64,000 nucleotides of DNA from Croceicoccus estronivorus (GTDB lineage: Bacteria; Pseudomonadota; Alphaproteobacteria; Sphingomonadales; Sphingomonadaceae). Positions within the stretch are counted from its first letter, which is position 1. Every line of letters starts with the position of its first letter. Made by a program: the position numbers and the translations under genes. Shown here in pieces: positions 1-8,685 of this stretch. The stretch is from positions 1 through 64,000 of the forward strand of contig NZ_JRQQ01000006.1 in assembly GCF_001625325.1 (NCBI RefSeq). The letters run 5' to 3'. The notes under the pieces are model-generated. The model did no database searches, had not been told where the DNA came from, and was given only the letters and a program-made list of their open reading frames with translations.

Positions 1-130
1 CCTCAAAAGCTACCGCTGCGCGCGTCTTCATTCAGGCAACTCCTTTTGTCTCTGACAAACCTATACGGATTGCACCTGATGGTGATAAATATGCGTATCT
101 GAAATTTATTATGACTTGTGAGCAATAATC

Positions 131-1039
131 ATGATCAGCGCCTGGGACGGGATCGAGGAATTCGTCATCGTGAGCCAAGCGGGCAGCTTTACAGCTGCCG
201 CTGAGAAATTCGGCGCATCGGTGACGCATATGAGCCGGGCAATCGCCCGGCTGGAGGCCAGGCTTCAGGTCCAGTTGCTGCACCGTACGACCCGGTCGTT
301 GCGGCTGACGGATACCGGACGCCTCTTCTTCGACCATTGCAGCCGCATCGTTGAGGAACGCGAGGAGGCAATCGCAGCGATCAGCGTGCAAGGCGAACCG
401 CGCGGCCACCTGCGACTGACCTGTTCGTACGCTCTGGGTGAAAAGTTCGTCGCGCCGCTGGTCCGCGATTTTGCGCTTGCCTATCCTGCACTGTCAGTCA
501 CCGTCGACCTCGACAACGACGTCGTCGACATCATCAGGGGGGGATACGATCTTGCGATACGAACCGGCCACCTTGAGGATTCCCGCCTGATCGGCACGCG
601 GATAGCCTTGCGCGCCCTTATCACCGCAGCCGCGCCTGCCTATCTGCATCGCCGGGGAAAACCCGCCGATCTGGCGGATCTGAGAGCCCATGACTGCCTG
701 CTGGGCTCTTCCGGGCAATGGCAATTTGCCGATGGCGTGAAGTTCAGGCCGAAAGGCCGTTGGCAATGCAATAGCGGATCTGCCGTTCTGGATGCCGCAA
801 TCGCCGGGATGGGCATTTGCCAGTTGCCCGCCTTCTATCTTGGCAGGCAACTGGAAAAAGGGACGCTTGAAACCGTGCTGGATGACCTGAAACCGGCAGA
901 CGAACCGATCTGGGCAGTGTACCCGCAGCGACGCCACCTTTCCCCGAAGGTAAGCCTGCTGGTCGCACATCTGCGAACCCAATTGCAGCCCATGCTCGAC
1001 AGGGATGACAGTCCACGCCGCTCGACCGCAACGGCATGA
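131..1039 (+). CDS. LysR-family transcriptional regulator
   Basis: A 302-residue LysR-type regulator. The N-terminal winged helix-turn-helix lies at about residues 8-62, with the typical signature AGSFTAAAEKFGASVTHMSR followed by LEARLQVQLLHRTTRSLRLT. The rest is a periplasmic-binding-protein-like effector domain of about 200 residues. Length is normal for the family. It closely resembles the large clade of proteobacterial LysR proteins that control neighbouring oxidoreductases, but no effector can be named. It converges on the ferredoxin/P450 operon with a 22-base gap, so it does not share a promoter with it. The 130 bases before it are AT-richer than the coding DNA and should hold its promoter. 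Confidence 0.93.
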   Translation: MISAWDGIEEFVIVSQAGSFTAAAEKFGASVTHMSRAIARLEARLQVQLLHRTTRSLRLTDTGRLFFDHCSRIVEEREEAIAAISVQGEPRGHLRLTCSYALGEKFVAPLVRDFALAYPALSVTVDLDNDVVDIIRGGYDLAIRTGHLEDSRLIGTRIALRALITAAAPAYLHRRGKPADLADLRAHDCLLGSSGQWQFADGVKFRPKGRWQCNSGSAVLDAAIAGMGICQLPAFYLGRQLEKGTLETVLDDLKPADEPIWAVYPQRRHLSPKVSLLVAHLRTQLQPMLDRDDSPRRSTATA

Positions 1040-1061
1040 CGAACGGCCAGCCCCACTCCCC

Positions 1062-1298
1062 TCACTCTTCGGCTTTCACGATACGGATGACCTTGTTGGG
1101 GCAATATTTCGCGGCCGCCAGCAGGTTGGCATGCAGTTCCGGGCCCGGTTGCGGGTCCAGCAGTTTTACCTTGGCATAGCCAAGCCTGTTTTCCGCCACC
1201 GCGAAGATTTCCGGGGCGTCCCCCGCGCACACGCCGTGCCCCTGGCACAAATCGAAGTCCAGCTCGATCCGGAATTTCCCTTCAATCTCCTGCCCCAT
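1062..1298 (-). CDS. Ferredoxin, P450 partner (3Fe-4S type)
   Basis: A 78-residue ferredoxin of the single-cluster type that feeds electrons to bacterial P450s. Cluster residues are visible as C18-x2-H21-x2-C24 and C66-P67. A His in place of the fourth Cys is typical of [3Fe-4S] ferredoxins. It is the distal gene of a two-gene operon: its ATG overlaps the P450 stop codon by one base (TGATG), implying translational coupling. The CQGHGVC motif and the gene order are the same as the mycobacterial Rv0763c/Rv0764c (ferredoxin/CYP51) pair. No ferredoxin reductase gene is present in the window, so the reductase must be encoded elsewhere. Confidence 0.93.
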   Translation of the reverse strand: MGQEIEGKFRIELDFDLCQGHGVCAGDAPEIFAVAENRLGYAKVKLLDPQPGPELHANLLAAAKYCPNKVIRIVKAEE

Positions 1299-2659
1299 CA
1301 GCGGCCCCTCCGCCGGAAGCGCAAGCGACAGGGGTCGCTGGGACGGAGGATCAGCGAAGGCATGATGTCACGGTAATATTCGGCCGGTTCGCTCAGTTCG
1401 AATTCGAACTTGCGCAGCAGGTAAGCAAAGATGGTTTTGACCTGCAGCAGCGCAAACGCATTGCCGACACACTTATGCCGCCCTCCCCCGAATGGCAGAT
1501 AGGCAAAGGGGCCGTCCGGAAACGTGCGCTTCGGATTGAAACTCAGCGGATCGTCGAAGATTTCGGGCTGGCGATGCGCAACATAGGGGCTGACCATGAC
1601 ATTGTCCCCTGCCTCGATCACATAGTCCTTGTAGTGGAAGTCTTTCATGACACGGCGGCTAAGCGTGACCAGCGGCGCGTGCAGACGCAGCACCTCCTCC
1701 AGAAATGCATCGAGCAATGGCATCTCGCGCAAGGACTGAAAGCTGACCTGCTCGCTATCGCCAAGAAGCTGGTCCAGTTCCACCACGATCTCCGCCATCA
1801 GATCAGGATGGCGCGCAAGTTCCACCAGCATCCAGCTCGACGTATTGCCCGACGTATGGTGCCCGGCGAACATGAACCAGATGACCATGCCGGCAATTTC
1901 ATGATCGGTGAGCCGGGTGCCATCGGAATATGTCGCATCGAGATAATGCTGGAACATGTCGTGGAATTCCTCTCCACGTGCGAGCGCGGCCTTGCGTTGA
2001 ACCACGCGCTCCCCGATCAGCTCGCCCAGCCGCGCACGTGCAATATCCCGCCGCATCGCCATTTCGCTGTGCTGGTTCGGATCCGCCAGTCCCGCCGGAT
2101 CGACTGACATTTCAAGATCGTGATAGAGACCGCGGAACTCATCGCTCATTGATGCACGAAAATCGGCCCCCATGAGACAGTGGGTGGAAGTCTTGAGAGT
2201 CAGTTCCGTGAACTTCTCATAGAAGTCGTCTTCCCCCTCGTCCGGCCAGTCTGCGATCCATTGCCGCACCTCTTGCGCAATAATCGGCGCATAATGGACC
2301 ATCCGGTCATGCCTCAGGCCGACCGCCTGAATCTTGAGCTGCTGCCGCTCGATCGCAGGCGGGGCGCCATACTGGATGCCCTGCCCGAATACCGGGACCA
2401 TGAACTGATAGGCCTGCGCCGCGCTGAGCTGCGAATCCGGCGCACGATAGACTGCTTCGTGCGCATCTTCCCCCACCAGCAGCGTGGTCTTGAGCCCGGC
2501 AAGATCGAATGAAGACACTTCGCCGCATTCTGCATGGCAGCGCATAAGGAAGGGCGCGGGATTGAGGCAGAATTCCTCGAAATGCCCGGTGTCGGGCTTC
2601 GCCCCGCTGACCATAGGCGGCGAAATCATGCCGGTCTCCCGAACCAGGCTATCTTCCAT
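1298..2659 (-). CDS. CYP51-like cytochrome P450
   Basis: A 453-residue soluble P450. Landmarks: I-helix AGHHTS at 265-270, ExxR at 322-325, and heme loop FGGGRHKCVG with Cys397 as thiolate ligand. Residues 84-97 read YQFMVPVFGQGIQY, which follows the CYP51 substrate-recognition pattern YxxFxxPxFGxxVxY, and the I-helix GHHTS is the other CYP51 signature. The overall run from SGAKPDTGHFEEF to the C-terminus resembles mycobacterial sterol 14-alpha-demethylase. The start is set at the ATG preceded by GGGAGAG nine bases upstream; an open extension to 2839 has no such support. A CYP51-related hydroxylase acting on a sterol or terpenoid is my reading; the substrate is unknown. Operon with the ferredoxin. 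Confidence 0.88.
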   Translation of the reverse strand: MEDSLVRETGMISPPMVSGAKPDTGHFEEFCLNPAPFLMRCHAECGEVSSFDLAGLKTTLLVGEDAHEAVYRAPDSQLSAAQAYQFMVPVFGQGIQYGAPPAIERQQLKIQAVGLRHDRMVHYAPIIAQEVRQWIADWPDEGEDDFYEKFTELTLKTSTHCLMGADFRASMSDEFRGLYHDLEMSVDPAGLADPNQHSEMAMRRDIARARLGELIGERVVQRKAALARGEEFHDMFQHYLDATYSDGTRLTDHEIAGMVIWFMFAGHHTSGNTSSWMLVELARHPDLMAEIVVELDQLLGDSEQVSFQSLREMPLLDAFLEEVLRLHAPLVTLSRRVMKDFHYKDYVIEAGDNVMVSPYVAHRQPEIFDDPLSFNPKRTFPDGPFAYLPFGGGRHKCVGNAFALLQVKTIFAYLLRKFEFELSEPAEYYRDIMPSLILRPSDPCRLRFRRRGR

Positions 2660-2752
2660 GTCATTCTCTCCCAAATCGTAGCCGGCAACGCAGCTCTCAG
2701 TTTCAGGCCTGCTGACCAGCCGCCCGTCAGAACGGGTCATTCCAGAAAAAGA

Positions 2753-2764
2753 TTTCACTTGAAA
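2753..2764. promoter_or_regulatory. Short inverted repeat upstream of CYP51-like operon
   Basis: TTTCA-CT-TGAAA, a perfect 5-bp-arm inverted repeat about 95 bases before the P450 start codon. It lies in the 328-base gap between the P450 and the TetR gene, a plausible operator for that TetR. Apart from this repeat I see nothing else in the gap. The repeat is short and could be chance. Confidence 0.3.
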
Positions 2765-2987
2765 TGTTTTATCAGGAGCCTTCGATCCTGTCAAAGACGC
2801 ACTGGTGCACGATGACGGTCGATCCCGGCGGCACGACAAAAGCAGGGAGGGTTGAGAGCATGGTCACAGCGCGAGCCGCCGCACGCGTATCAGGCACACA
2901 CCGATTCTTTCGGGTAACCAGGACGAGGCCGGCTGACCGCGCATTTCATCCCTAGGGCGGGACGGACGTACGCAATGCGGGCCGATT

Positions 2988-3593
2988 TCAGCCGCGCTGG
3001 TCCAACATCGCCACCAGCGCCTGTTTACAATGATCGAGATGATGGCCGAGCCGCACCGCATCCCGCTCCAGCAGTTTGTTGATGGTCATCCCCGTCAGGA
3101 GGCAATGCGCGAAAATCAGGGCTTCCAGCAGACTTTCGCTAGGCACGCCGCTGTCGCCGAATATCCGCATCATCATGTCGATATGGTCGCCACTGGGCCA
3201 CTGCAACACCGTCTGACCGACCTCGGTCGAATCCATATCCCGCCCCGCCATGATGATCTCCACCGTGGCGAGGTAGACATCCTCCTGATAATGGTCCCAC
3301 ATCCGGTCCACCAGCACCGAGGCACGATCGGCTATGCTGCCTTGCCCCTGATCCACATCTGCCAACCGCGCGAGAAATCGCTCGTGCGACAATACGACGA
3401 CCGCATCGAGAACCTGATCTTTCGAACCGAAATGATGCTGCGCCGCGCCCCAGGTCACACCTGAAGCTGCGGCAATCCGCTTTGCACTGGCAGCAGCAAG
3501 TCCCCCCTCCCGGATCAACGAAACCGTAGCTGCAACGATACGTTCGCGTGTCCGGCGCGATTTGCTTGCCTGATGCCCTTCAGTCACGTTCAC
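2988..3593 (-). CDS. TetR-family transcriptional regulator
   Basis: A 201-residue TetR-type repressor. The helix-turn-helix is in the first 60 residues (SLIREGGLAAASAKRIAAAS, then a GVTWGAAQHHFGSKDQVLDA stretch). The C-terminal ligand/dimerisation domain has no recognisable ligand signature. It starts with a GTG at 3593 (an in-frame GTG lies two codons later). It is transcribed in the same direction as the P450-ferredoxin pair 328 bases downstream, so local control of those genes is likely. A TetR gene also lies near the CYP51-ferredoxin pair of mycobacteria. Confidence 0.9.
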   Translation of the reverse strand: MNVTEGHQASKSRRTRERIVAATVSLIREGGLAAASAKRIAAASGVTWGAAQHHFGSKDQVLDAVVVLSHERFLARLADVDQGQGSIADRASVLVDRMWDHYQEDVYLATVEIIMAGRDMDSTEVGQTVLQWPSGDHIDMMMRIFGDSGVPSESLLEALIFAHCLLTGMTINKLLERDAVRLGHHLDHCKQALVAMLDQRG

Positions 3594-3816
3594 AGTCCGC
3601 CCGTTTCTCTTCCACCCTCATTCCCGGCACGCCTGGCCGGAAATGTGAAGGGTTGCATCGCCTATGTCATACCTCCGCACCGGCAGTCTAATCACAACGT
3701 GCCAGTGCCAGGCATAAACAGGCAGAGAAACGCTCGGTGTGAGCAGTCCGTGCGGTCTGACCAGAGCGCTCGACCGGGCAGCATGAACCACCTTTCACGG
3801 AAAAATTCACTGGGCA

Positions 3817-3843
3817 TGTCACATTGTTCGGCGCTGTCTCGTC
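3817..3843 (+). promoter_or_regulatory. ECF41-type sigma factor promoter
   Basis: TGTCACA (3817-3823), a 16-base spacer, then CGTC (3840-3843). This is the published ECF41 target-promoter pattern. It lies 34 bases before the ATG of the carboxymuconolactone decarboxylase-like gene that heads the sigma-factor operon, so the operon is probably autoregulated. Confidence 0.8.
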
Positions 3844-3877
3844 ATGTCTGCGTCACCAAGATGAAAGGATAACCGCC

Positions 3878-4330
3878 ATGACGCCCCGCGCCGATATTTA
3901 CACCGTCGCCCCGGACATTTTCGGAGCCTGGTACGCATTTTCAAATAGTGTCGCGCAATGCGGCCTGGAAAAGCCGTTGCTCGAACTGATCAAGATCCAC
4001 GCATCGCAGATCAATGGCTGCGCCAACTGTCTCAACATGCATACGGCCGAGGCGCGCAAGGAAGGTGAGACCGAGCAGCGGATTCATTTGCTGGCCGCAT
4101 GGCATGAGGCGCCATGCTATACCGACCGGGAACGTGCCGCACTGGCGTGGACCGAACATCTGACCGAGATTGCCACCAGACGCGCGCCTGACACCGTTTA
4201 CGAAGCTCTCGACGCCCAGTTCAGCAAGGAGGAACAGTTGAAGCTGACGCTGGCAATCAACGTCATCAACAGTTGGAACCGGCTCGCAGTGGGGTTCAAC
4301 CTCTATGCGCCGGAACGGGGTTGGCATTGA
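3878..4330 (+). CDS. Carboxymuconolactone decarboxylase/AhpD-like protein
   Basis: A 150-residue CMD-domain protein. The redox motif is NGCANCLNMH, with Cys48 and Cys51 in a CxxC and His55 just after, as in AhpD-like peroxidase-associated proteins. It likely reduces or senses peroxide or another electrophile. It is the first gene of a two-gene operon; its stop codon overlaps the sigma-factor start (TGATG). CMD proteins are among the standard partners (carboxymuconolactone decarboxylase, oxidoreductase or epimerase) found beside ECF41 sigma factors. The chosen ATG has AAGGA ten bases upstream; the ECF41 promoter lies at 3817-3843. Confidence 0.9.
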   Translation: MTPRADIYTVAPDIFGAWYAFSNSVAQCGLEKPLLELIKIHASQINGCANCLNMHTAEARKEGETEQRIHLLAAWHEAPCYTDRERAALAWTEHLTEIATRRAPDTVYEALDAQFSKEEQLKLTLAINVINSWNRLAVGFNLYAPERGWH

Positions 4331-5181
4331 TGGACGGTGCAGCCGCCACGTTCGATGCACACCGCCCCGATCTGCTGCGCATTGCCTATCGCATGCTCGG
4401 CACGATGAGCGATGCTGAAGACGTGGTACAGGAAGCCTTCCTCCGTTGGGCGGAGAAAGACCGGGCGGTAGTACAGGTTCCTGCCGCCTTTCTCCGCCGG
4501 ATTGTAACACGCCTGTGCCTCGATCACCTGAAGTCGGCCCGCGTACGACGAGAAGTCTATAGCGGCCCCTGGCTGCCGGAACCGGTAGTGGAAGAAGAGC
4601 CGACGGAAGACGTGACTCTGCCCCTGCTACTGGCGCTCGAACGCTTGTCGCCGCTCGAACGGGCGGCGTTTATCCTCCACGATGTCTTTGGGGAAAGCTT
4701 CGAGGACATCTCCGTTTCGCTTGGCCGCGACGTTGCGGCCTGCCGCCAGCTCGCCAGCCGGGCGCGATCGAACGTCCGCATGGACCGGCCTCGCTATCCC
4801 ATCGACCGCCAGCACGGCATGCAGATCGCCGCAGCCTTCTTCGAAGCATCGCGCGGCGAAGGGGTCGCACATCTCGGGGCACTGCTGGCAGAGGACGTCC
4901 GTTTCCATTCCGATGGCGGGGGCAGACGGCCCGCCGCCGCCCGGGTGCTGGAAGGCGCCAGCGAGGTTCTACGCGCGCATGCGGCGATCGCGCGGCTGCG
5001 CCACGGGCCTTCCGAGCTGGTGCGATATGCCTTCATCAACGGACTGCCCGGCTTCGTCACCCGCGAAGCGGACGGAATGTTGCAGACGACGGCACTGTTG
5101 ATCGAAGATGGCCTGATCCGCGCTGTTTATGTCATGCGCAATCCGGACAAGCTCGGCCACCTGAGCGCGTCGATCCACTAG
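4330..5181 (+). CDS. ECF41-family sigma factor with SnoaL-like C-terminal domain
   Basis: A 283-residue extracytoplasmic-function sigma factor. Sigma-2 region is in residues 1-75 and sigma-4 in about 95-155. The linker carries WLPEP at 81-85. The C-terminal SnoaL-like extension (about 160-283) carries DGGGR at 195-199 and NGLPG at 237-241. These three motifs define group ECF41, in which the fused C-terminal domain replaces a separate anti-sigma factor. No anti-sigma gene is nearby, as expected. It is co-transcribed and overlapping with the CMD gene, and its own target promoter pattern sits upstream of that gene. The signal it responds to is unknown. Confidence 0.93.
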   Translation: MDGAAATFDAHRPDLLRIAYRMLGTMSDAEDVVQEAFLRWAEKDRAVVQVPAAFLRRIVTRLCLDHLKSARVRREVYSGPWLPEPVVEEEPTEDVTLPLLLALERLSPLERAAFILHDVFGESFEDISVSLGRDVAACRQLASRARSNVRMDRPRYPIDRQHGMQIAAAFFEASRGEGVAHLGALLAEDVRFHSDGGGRRPAAARVLEGASEVLRAHAAIARLRHGPSELVRYAFINGLPGFVTREADGMLQTTALLIEDGLIRAVYVMRNPDKLGHLSASIH

Positions 5182-5248
5182 GCAATCCGGAATTCTCGCT
5201 CCTTTTTTTGCCAGATGAGGCCATCGTGAGTGAGAGTTACCCGCTGCA

Positions 5249-6223
5249 TTACACGACTATGCGTCCGATACGCTTTGCCGCCATTTCCGCTTCGGCCACG
5301 ATACGCGCGACCAGATCCCGGCAAGTCGGTATGTCATGCACCAGGGCCTGACTTTGGCCAGCGGTCCAGATGCCGCCATCCATATTGCCTGCCGCCAGAA
5401 CTTCGGACCGCCCTCTCGCGCCACTCATCAACTCGCGTACATCGTCGAAGGTCTTGTGCGGGTCCGTTTGAATCGCTGCCACCTGTTCAGAAACGGCATT
5501 TCGGGCGACACGCGCCGTGTTGTTGAGCGTGCGCCCGACCAGCACCGTATCGCGTTCCGTGTTTTCAACGATCTTGTGCTTTACGTTTTCATGAATGGCG
5601 GCTTCCTGCGTGGCGCAAAACCGGGTGCCCATGTTGACGCCATCTGCCCCCAGCGCCAATGCCGCGACCAGGCCTCGCCCATCCGCCATGCCGCCACTGG
5701 CAATCACCGGCACATCGACTGCATCGACCGTGGCTGGCAACAATACCACCAGCCCGACATCGTCTTCTCCCGGATGCCCAGCGCATTCGAAACCGTCGAT
5801 GGATATCACATCGACACCCTTCCTGACGGCGGACACGGCATGTCGCACGCTGGTGCATTTGTGAATCACGCGAACCCCCGCTTCTTTCAAGCGCGGCAAA
5901 TGATCGGTCGGAGCACGGCCTGCGGTTTCAACGATCGTAACCCCACCGGCTATGATGGCCTCGCGATATTCATCGTAGGGAATGGGGTTTATCGACGGCA
6001 ACAGCGTGAGATTCACCCCGAATGGCCGGTCCGTCAGGGAACGGACCTTCTTGATCTCCGCCAGCAAAGCATCGCCATCGCTGAACATATGCGCAGTTAT
6101 GAAACCGAGCGCACCGGCATTGGCGACGGCAGCAACCAGTTCGCCATAGCCCACCCCGGTCATGCCACCCATCAGGATCGGTGCATCGATTCCGAACATC
6201 TCGGTAATTCGCGTCTTCAACAT
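5249..6223 (-). CDS. Nitronate monooxygenase/NPD-family FMN oxidoreductase
   Basis: A 324-residue TIM-barrel flavoprotein of the 2-nitropropane dioxygenase family. Visible landmarks: GIDAPILMGGMTGV near the N-terminus, DGFECAGHPGEDDVG in mid-protein (the GHxG segment that carries the active-site His), and PVIASGGMADGRGLVAALAL with GADGVNMGTRF as the FMN phosphate loop. Family members include true nitronate monooxygenases and also CoA-ester hydroxylases and reductases such as IpdC of actinobacterial steroid degradation, so oxidation of a ring-derived CoA ester is an alternative role. The start is the ATG with GGAAGGAAA upstream; the open extension to 6508 is unsupported. It is divergent from the reductase-Mct-Meh operon, sharing an operator. 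Confidence 0.88.
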   Translation of the reverse strand: MLKTRITEMFGIDAPILMGGMTGVGYGELVAAVANAGALGFITAHMFSDGDALLAEIKKVRSLTDRPFGVNLTLLPSINPIPYDEYREAIIAGGVTIVETAGRAPTDHLPRLKEAGVRVIHKCTSVRHAVSAVRKGVDVISIDGFECAGHPGEDDVGLVVLLPATVDAVDVPVIASGGMADGRGLVAALALGADGVNMGTRFCATQEAAIHENVKHKIVENTERDTVLVGRTLNNTARVARNAVSEQVAAIQTDPHKTFDDVRELMSGARGRSEVLAAGNMDGGIWTAGQSQALVHDIPTCRDLVARIVAEAEMAAKRIGRIVV

Positions 6224-6361
6224 CACTTTCCTTCCCGGCCCCGGTCGCTGCGATTTGACGTTTGGGCTTTGGCCAACACTTGTGGCGCGACACAAATGCC
6301 CAAGGCATTCCGCCCCAGTCATTCGCCGACCGCATAGCTTGCTGTTACAACTTCCTGCAAT

Positions 6362-6385
6362 AATTTTGCTCTCGAATGCAGAATT
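6362..6385. promoter_or_regulatory. Regulon operator, copy 1
   Basis: AATTTTGC-N8-GCAGAATT, an imperfect 24-bp palindrome in the 225-base divergent gap between the NPD-family gene and the MDR reductase. It starts 64 bases before the MDR start and ends 139 bases from the NPD start. On the minus strand it is followed after one base by a possible -35 TTGCAG, a 17-base spacer and CTATGC. It belongs to the nine-copy family described in the findings. Confidence 0.72.
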
Positions 6386-6448
6386 AACTGGCCTCAGGGC
6401 CATGCTTGAATTAGGCATCCGGGCAACACCAAGCCTATCGGGAATGAG

Positions 6449-7465
6449 ATGCGTTCGAAGGAAATCCAGCTTGCCTCGCGTCCGGTCGCCATGCCGGAGC
6501 CGGAACATTTTCGGATCGTGGAAACCGAAGTGCCTGCCCCCGCCGAAGGCGAAGTCATGGTGCGCAACCTGTTCATGGCCGTCGATCCGGCCATGCGCGG
6601 GCGCATGTATGATTCGAAAAGCTATGTGCCGCCATTCGAACTCGATGCACCGATGGAAGGCCCGGCAGTCGGAGAGGTCGTGGAATCACGCGACACGCGC
6701 TTTGCACCCGGCGATCTCGTCTTTCACCGGCTCGGCTGGCGCGAAGCGTTCACGGCTCCGGCCGAACGGCTCGAACAACGGGAAAAAGGGATTCTGCCCC
6801 CTCAGGCGCATCTGACCTTTGCAGGCGTGACAGGGCTAACCGCCTATGCGGGCATGCTACATGTCGGCGGCCTGAAGCCAGGCGATGTCGTGTTCGTTTC
6901 CGCGGCGTCGGGCGGGGTCGGTTCGCTTGCCGCACAGATCGCCAAGATCAAGGGGCACAAGGTCATCGGCGCAGCGGGTGGTCCGGAGAAGGCCGCCTTC
7001 CTGCTTGAGAAGCTCGGCCTCGACGCTGCCATCGACTACAAGGCGGAAGCCAATCTGACGAAGGCGCTGGCGCGCGAATTGAAAGGCATTGGAGAGAAGG
7101 GCATCGACCTCTATTTCGACAATGTCGGAGGCGAACACCTGCATGCTGCCCTGGCGGTGGCCAACGATTTCGCCCGGTTCCCCATTTGCGGCATGATCTC
7201 GCAATACAATCTGGGGGGCAATGCCCCGATGGCCCCGCGCAATCTCATGCTGATGATGGGCAAGCGGATCAGGATGCAAGGTTATATCGCCAACGACCAC
7301 AAGGATCTGTGGCAACATTGCATGGCTGATATGGCGGCATGGCATCGCGCTGGCCTGCTCCATTCGGCAGAGACCATTCATGATGGCATCGACAATGCGC
7401 TCAAAGCGTTCTTCGGGCTGTTCACTGGCGAAAACCTGGGCCGCACACTGGTCAAGCTGGGCTGA
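6449..7465 (+). CDS. NADPH-dependent MDR oxidoreductase (PTGR/CurA-like)
   Basis: A 338-residue medium-chain reductase without structural zinc Cys residues. The Rossmann motif VSAASGGVGSLAAQIAK lies at about 151-167 and FDNVGGEHLHAAL follows, both typical of the leukotriene B4 dehydrogenase/CurA branch that reduces alpha,beta-unsaturated ketones. It leads the operon MDR-Mct-Meh, 11 bases before the next gene. A role in saturating an enone or enoyl intermediate is inferred from family and neighbours. An in-frame GGGAATGAG precedes the ATG. Confidence 0.9.
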   Translation: MRSKEIQLASRPVAMPEPEHFRIVETEVPAPAEGEVMVRNLFMAVDPAMRGRMYDSKSYVPPFELDAPMEGPAVGEVVESRDTRFAPGDLVFHRLGWREAFTAPAERLEQREKGILPPQAHLTFAGVTGLTAYAGMLHVGGLKPGDVVFVSAASGGVGSLAAQIAKIKGHKVIGAAGGPEKAAFLLEKLGLDAAIDYKAEANLTKALARELKGIGEKGIDLYFDNVGGEHLHAALAVANDFARFPICGMISQYNLGGNAPMAPRNLMLMMGKRIRMQGYIANDHKDLWQHCMADMAAWHRAGLLHSAETIHDGIDNALKAFFGLFTGENLGRTLVKLG

Positions 7466-7476
7466 GGAAACCTGCG

Positions 7477-8685
7477 ATGTACCGTTTGCTGGAAGGCTAT
7501 CGCGTGGTTGAAGGGGCCGCATTCATTGCGGGGCCGTCTTGCGGATTGCATCTGGCGCAGATGGGGGCCGAAGTCATCCGTTTCGACGCAATCGGCGGCG
7601 GCCCGGACAGCCGCCGCTGGCCGCTCGCCCCGAATGGGTCCAGCCTCTATTGGGAAGGGCTGAACAAGGGCAAGAAATCTGTTGCCATCGACTTGCGCAA
7701 CCCGGAGGGGCGCGAACTGGCCGTTGCCCTGGCCACTGCACCGGGCGAACGTGCGGGCCTGTTTCTCACCAATTATCCGGTCCACGGCTTCCTCAGCCAC
7801 GATGCGTTGGCTGCGAAACGGCCCGATATCATTACCACCCGGATCATGGGCTGGTCGGATGGTGCGCCTGCGGTCGATTACACCGTGAATGCCGCAGTCG
7901 GCATCCCCATGATGACTGGCCCTGCCGACGATGACAGGCCCGTCAATCATGTTTTGCCGGCCTGGGATCTGATGGGAGGCGCCTACGCCGCATTTGCCAT
8001 GGCTGCCGCGCTGCTCAAACGCCAGCAGACGGGCGAAGGGGCCGATATTCGAATTCCGCTGTCCGATCTGGCTGCCACCAGCCTGTCGCACATCGGCAAT
8101 GTCGCAGAAGTCCTGACGCAGGGTGACCGACCCCGCATGGGGAACGATCTTTATGGCGCGTTCGGCCGCGATTTTGTCTGTGCCGACGGGGTTCGATTGA
8201 TTGTCGTGGCGATCACCGCAAACCAATGGCGCTCGCTGGTCAAGGTCCTGGATGTTGGCGAGGCGATTGCCGTGCTTGAAACGAAACTGGGCGTCGAATT
8301 CGCGAAGGACGAGGGGCTGCGCTTCGTTCATCGCGAACTATTGATACCCATTTTTTCGAATGCTTTTGCACGGCGGAATGCGGCAGAGTTACAAGCCTCA
8401 TTCGACGCCGCCGGAGTAACCTGGGGGCGTTACCAGTCATTGCACGAAGCAGTGACCAGGGACCCCCGGCTATTCACGGAAAATCCGCAGATGCAGGCCA
8501 TCCAGCATCCCAGCGGCCTCACATATCCTGCGGCAGGCCCTCCGGCCACGCTGGCCGGTGCGCTGCGCGACGACGTTCGCCCCGCACCCAGGCTGGGTCA
8601 GCACACCGATGAAGTTCTGGCCGATATCCTCAGGCTGGATGCAGGCCAGATCGGCGAATTGCACGACAGGGGGATCGTGGCATGA
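7477..8685 (+). CDS. mct: Mesaconyl-CoA C1-C4 CoA transferase (2-methylfumaryl-CoA isomerase), CaiB/BaiF family
   Basis: A 402-residue class III CoA-transferase. It does not look like a typical formyl-CoA transferase. It opens with RVVEGAAFIAGPSCGLHLAQ, then GAEVIRFDAIGGGPDSRRWP and WEGLNKGKKSVAIDLR, which match my memory of Chloroflexus Mct, the intramolecular CoA transferase of the 3-hydroxypropionate bicycle. The expected catalytic Asp is Asp164 in LPAWDLMGG. The next gene, overlapping by four bases (ATGA), is Meh-like, the enzyme that uses the Mct product. Proposed reaction: 2-methylfumaryl-CoA to 3-methylfumaryl-CoA. The alternative is an alpha-methylacyl-CoA racemase or other CaiB activity; an alignment would decide. 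Confidence 0.78.
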   Translation: MYRLLEGYRVVEGAAFIAGPSCGLHLAQMGAEVIRFDAIGGGPDSRRWPLAPNGSSLYWEGLNKGKKSVAIDLRNPEGRELAVALATAPGERAGLFLTNYPVHGFLSHDALAAKRPDIITTRIMGWSDGAPAVDYTVNAAVGIPMMTGPADDDRPVNHVLPAWDLMGGAYAAFAMAAALLKRQQTGEGADIRIPLSDLAATSLSHIGNVAEVLTQGDRPRMGNDLYGAFGRDFVCADGVRLIVVAITANQWRSLVKVLDVGEAIAVLETKLGVEFAKDEGLRFVHRELLIPIFSNAFARRNAAELQASFDAAGVTWGRYQSLHEAVTRDPRLFTENPQMQAIQHPSGLTYPAAGPPATLAGALRDDVRPAPRLGQHTDEVLADILRLDAGQIGELHDRGIVA

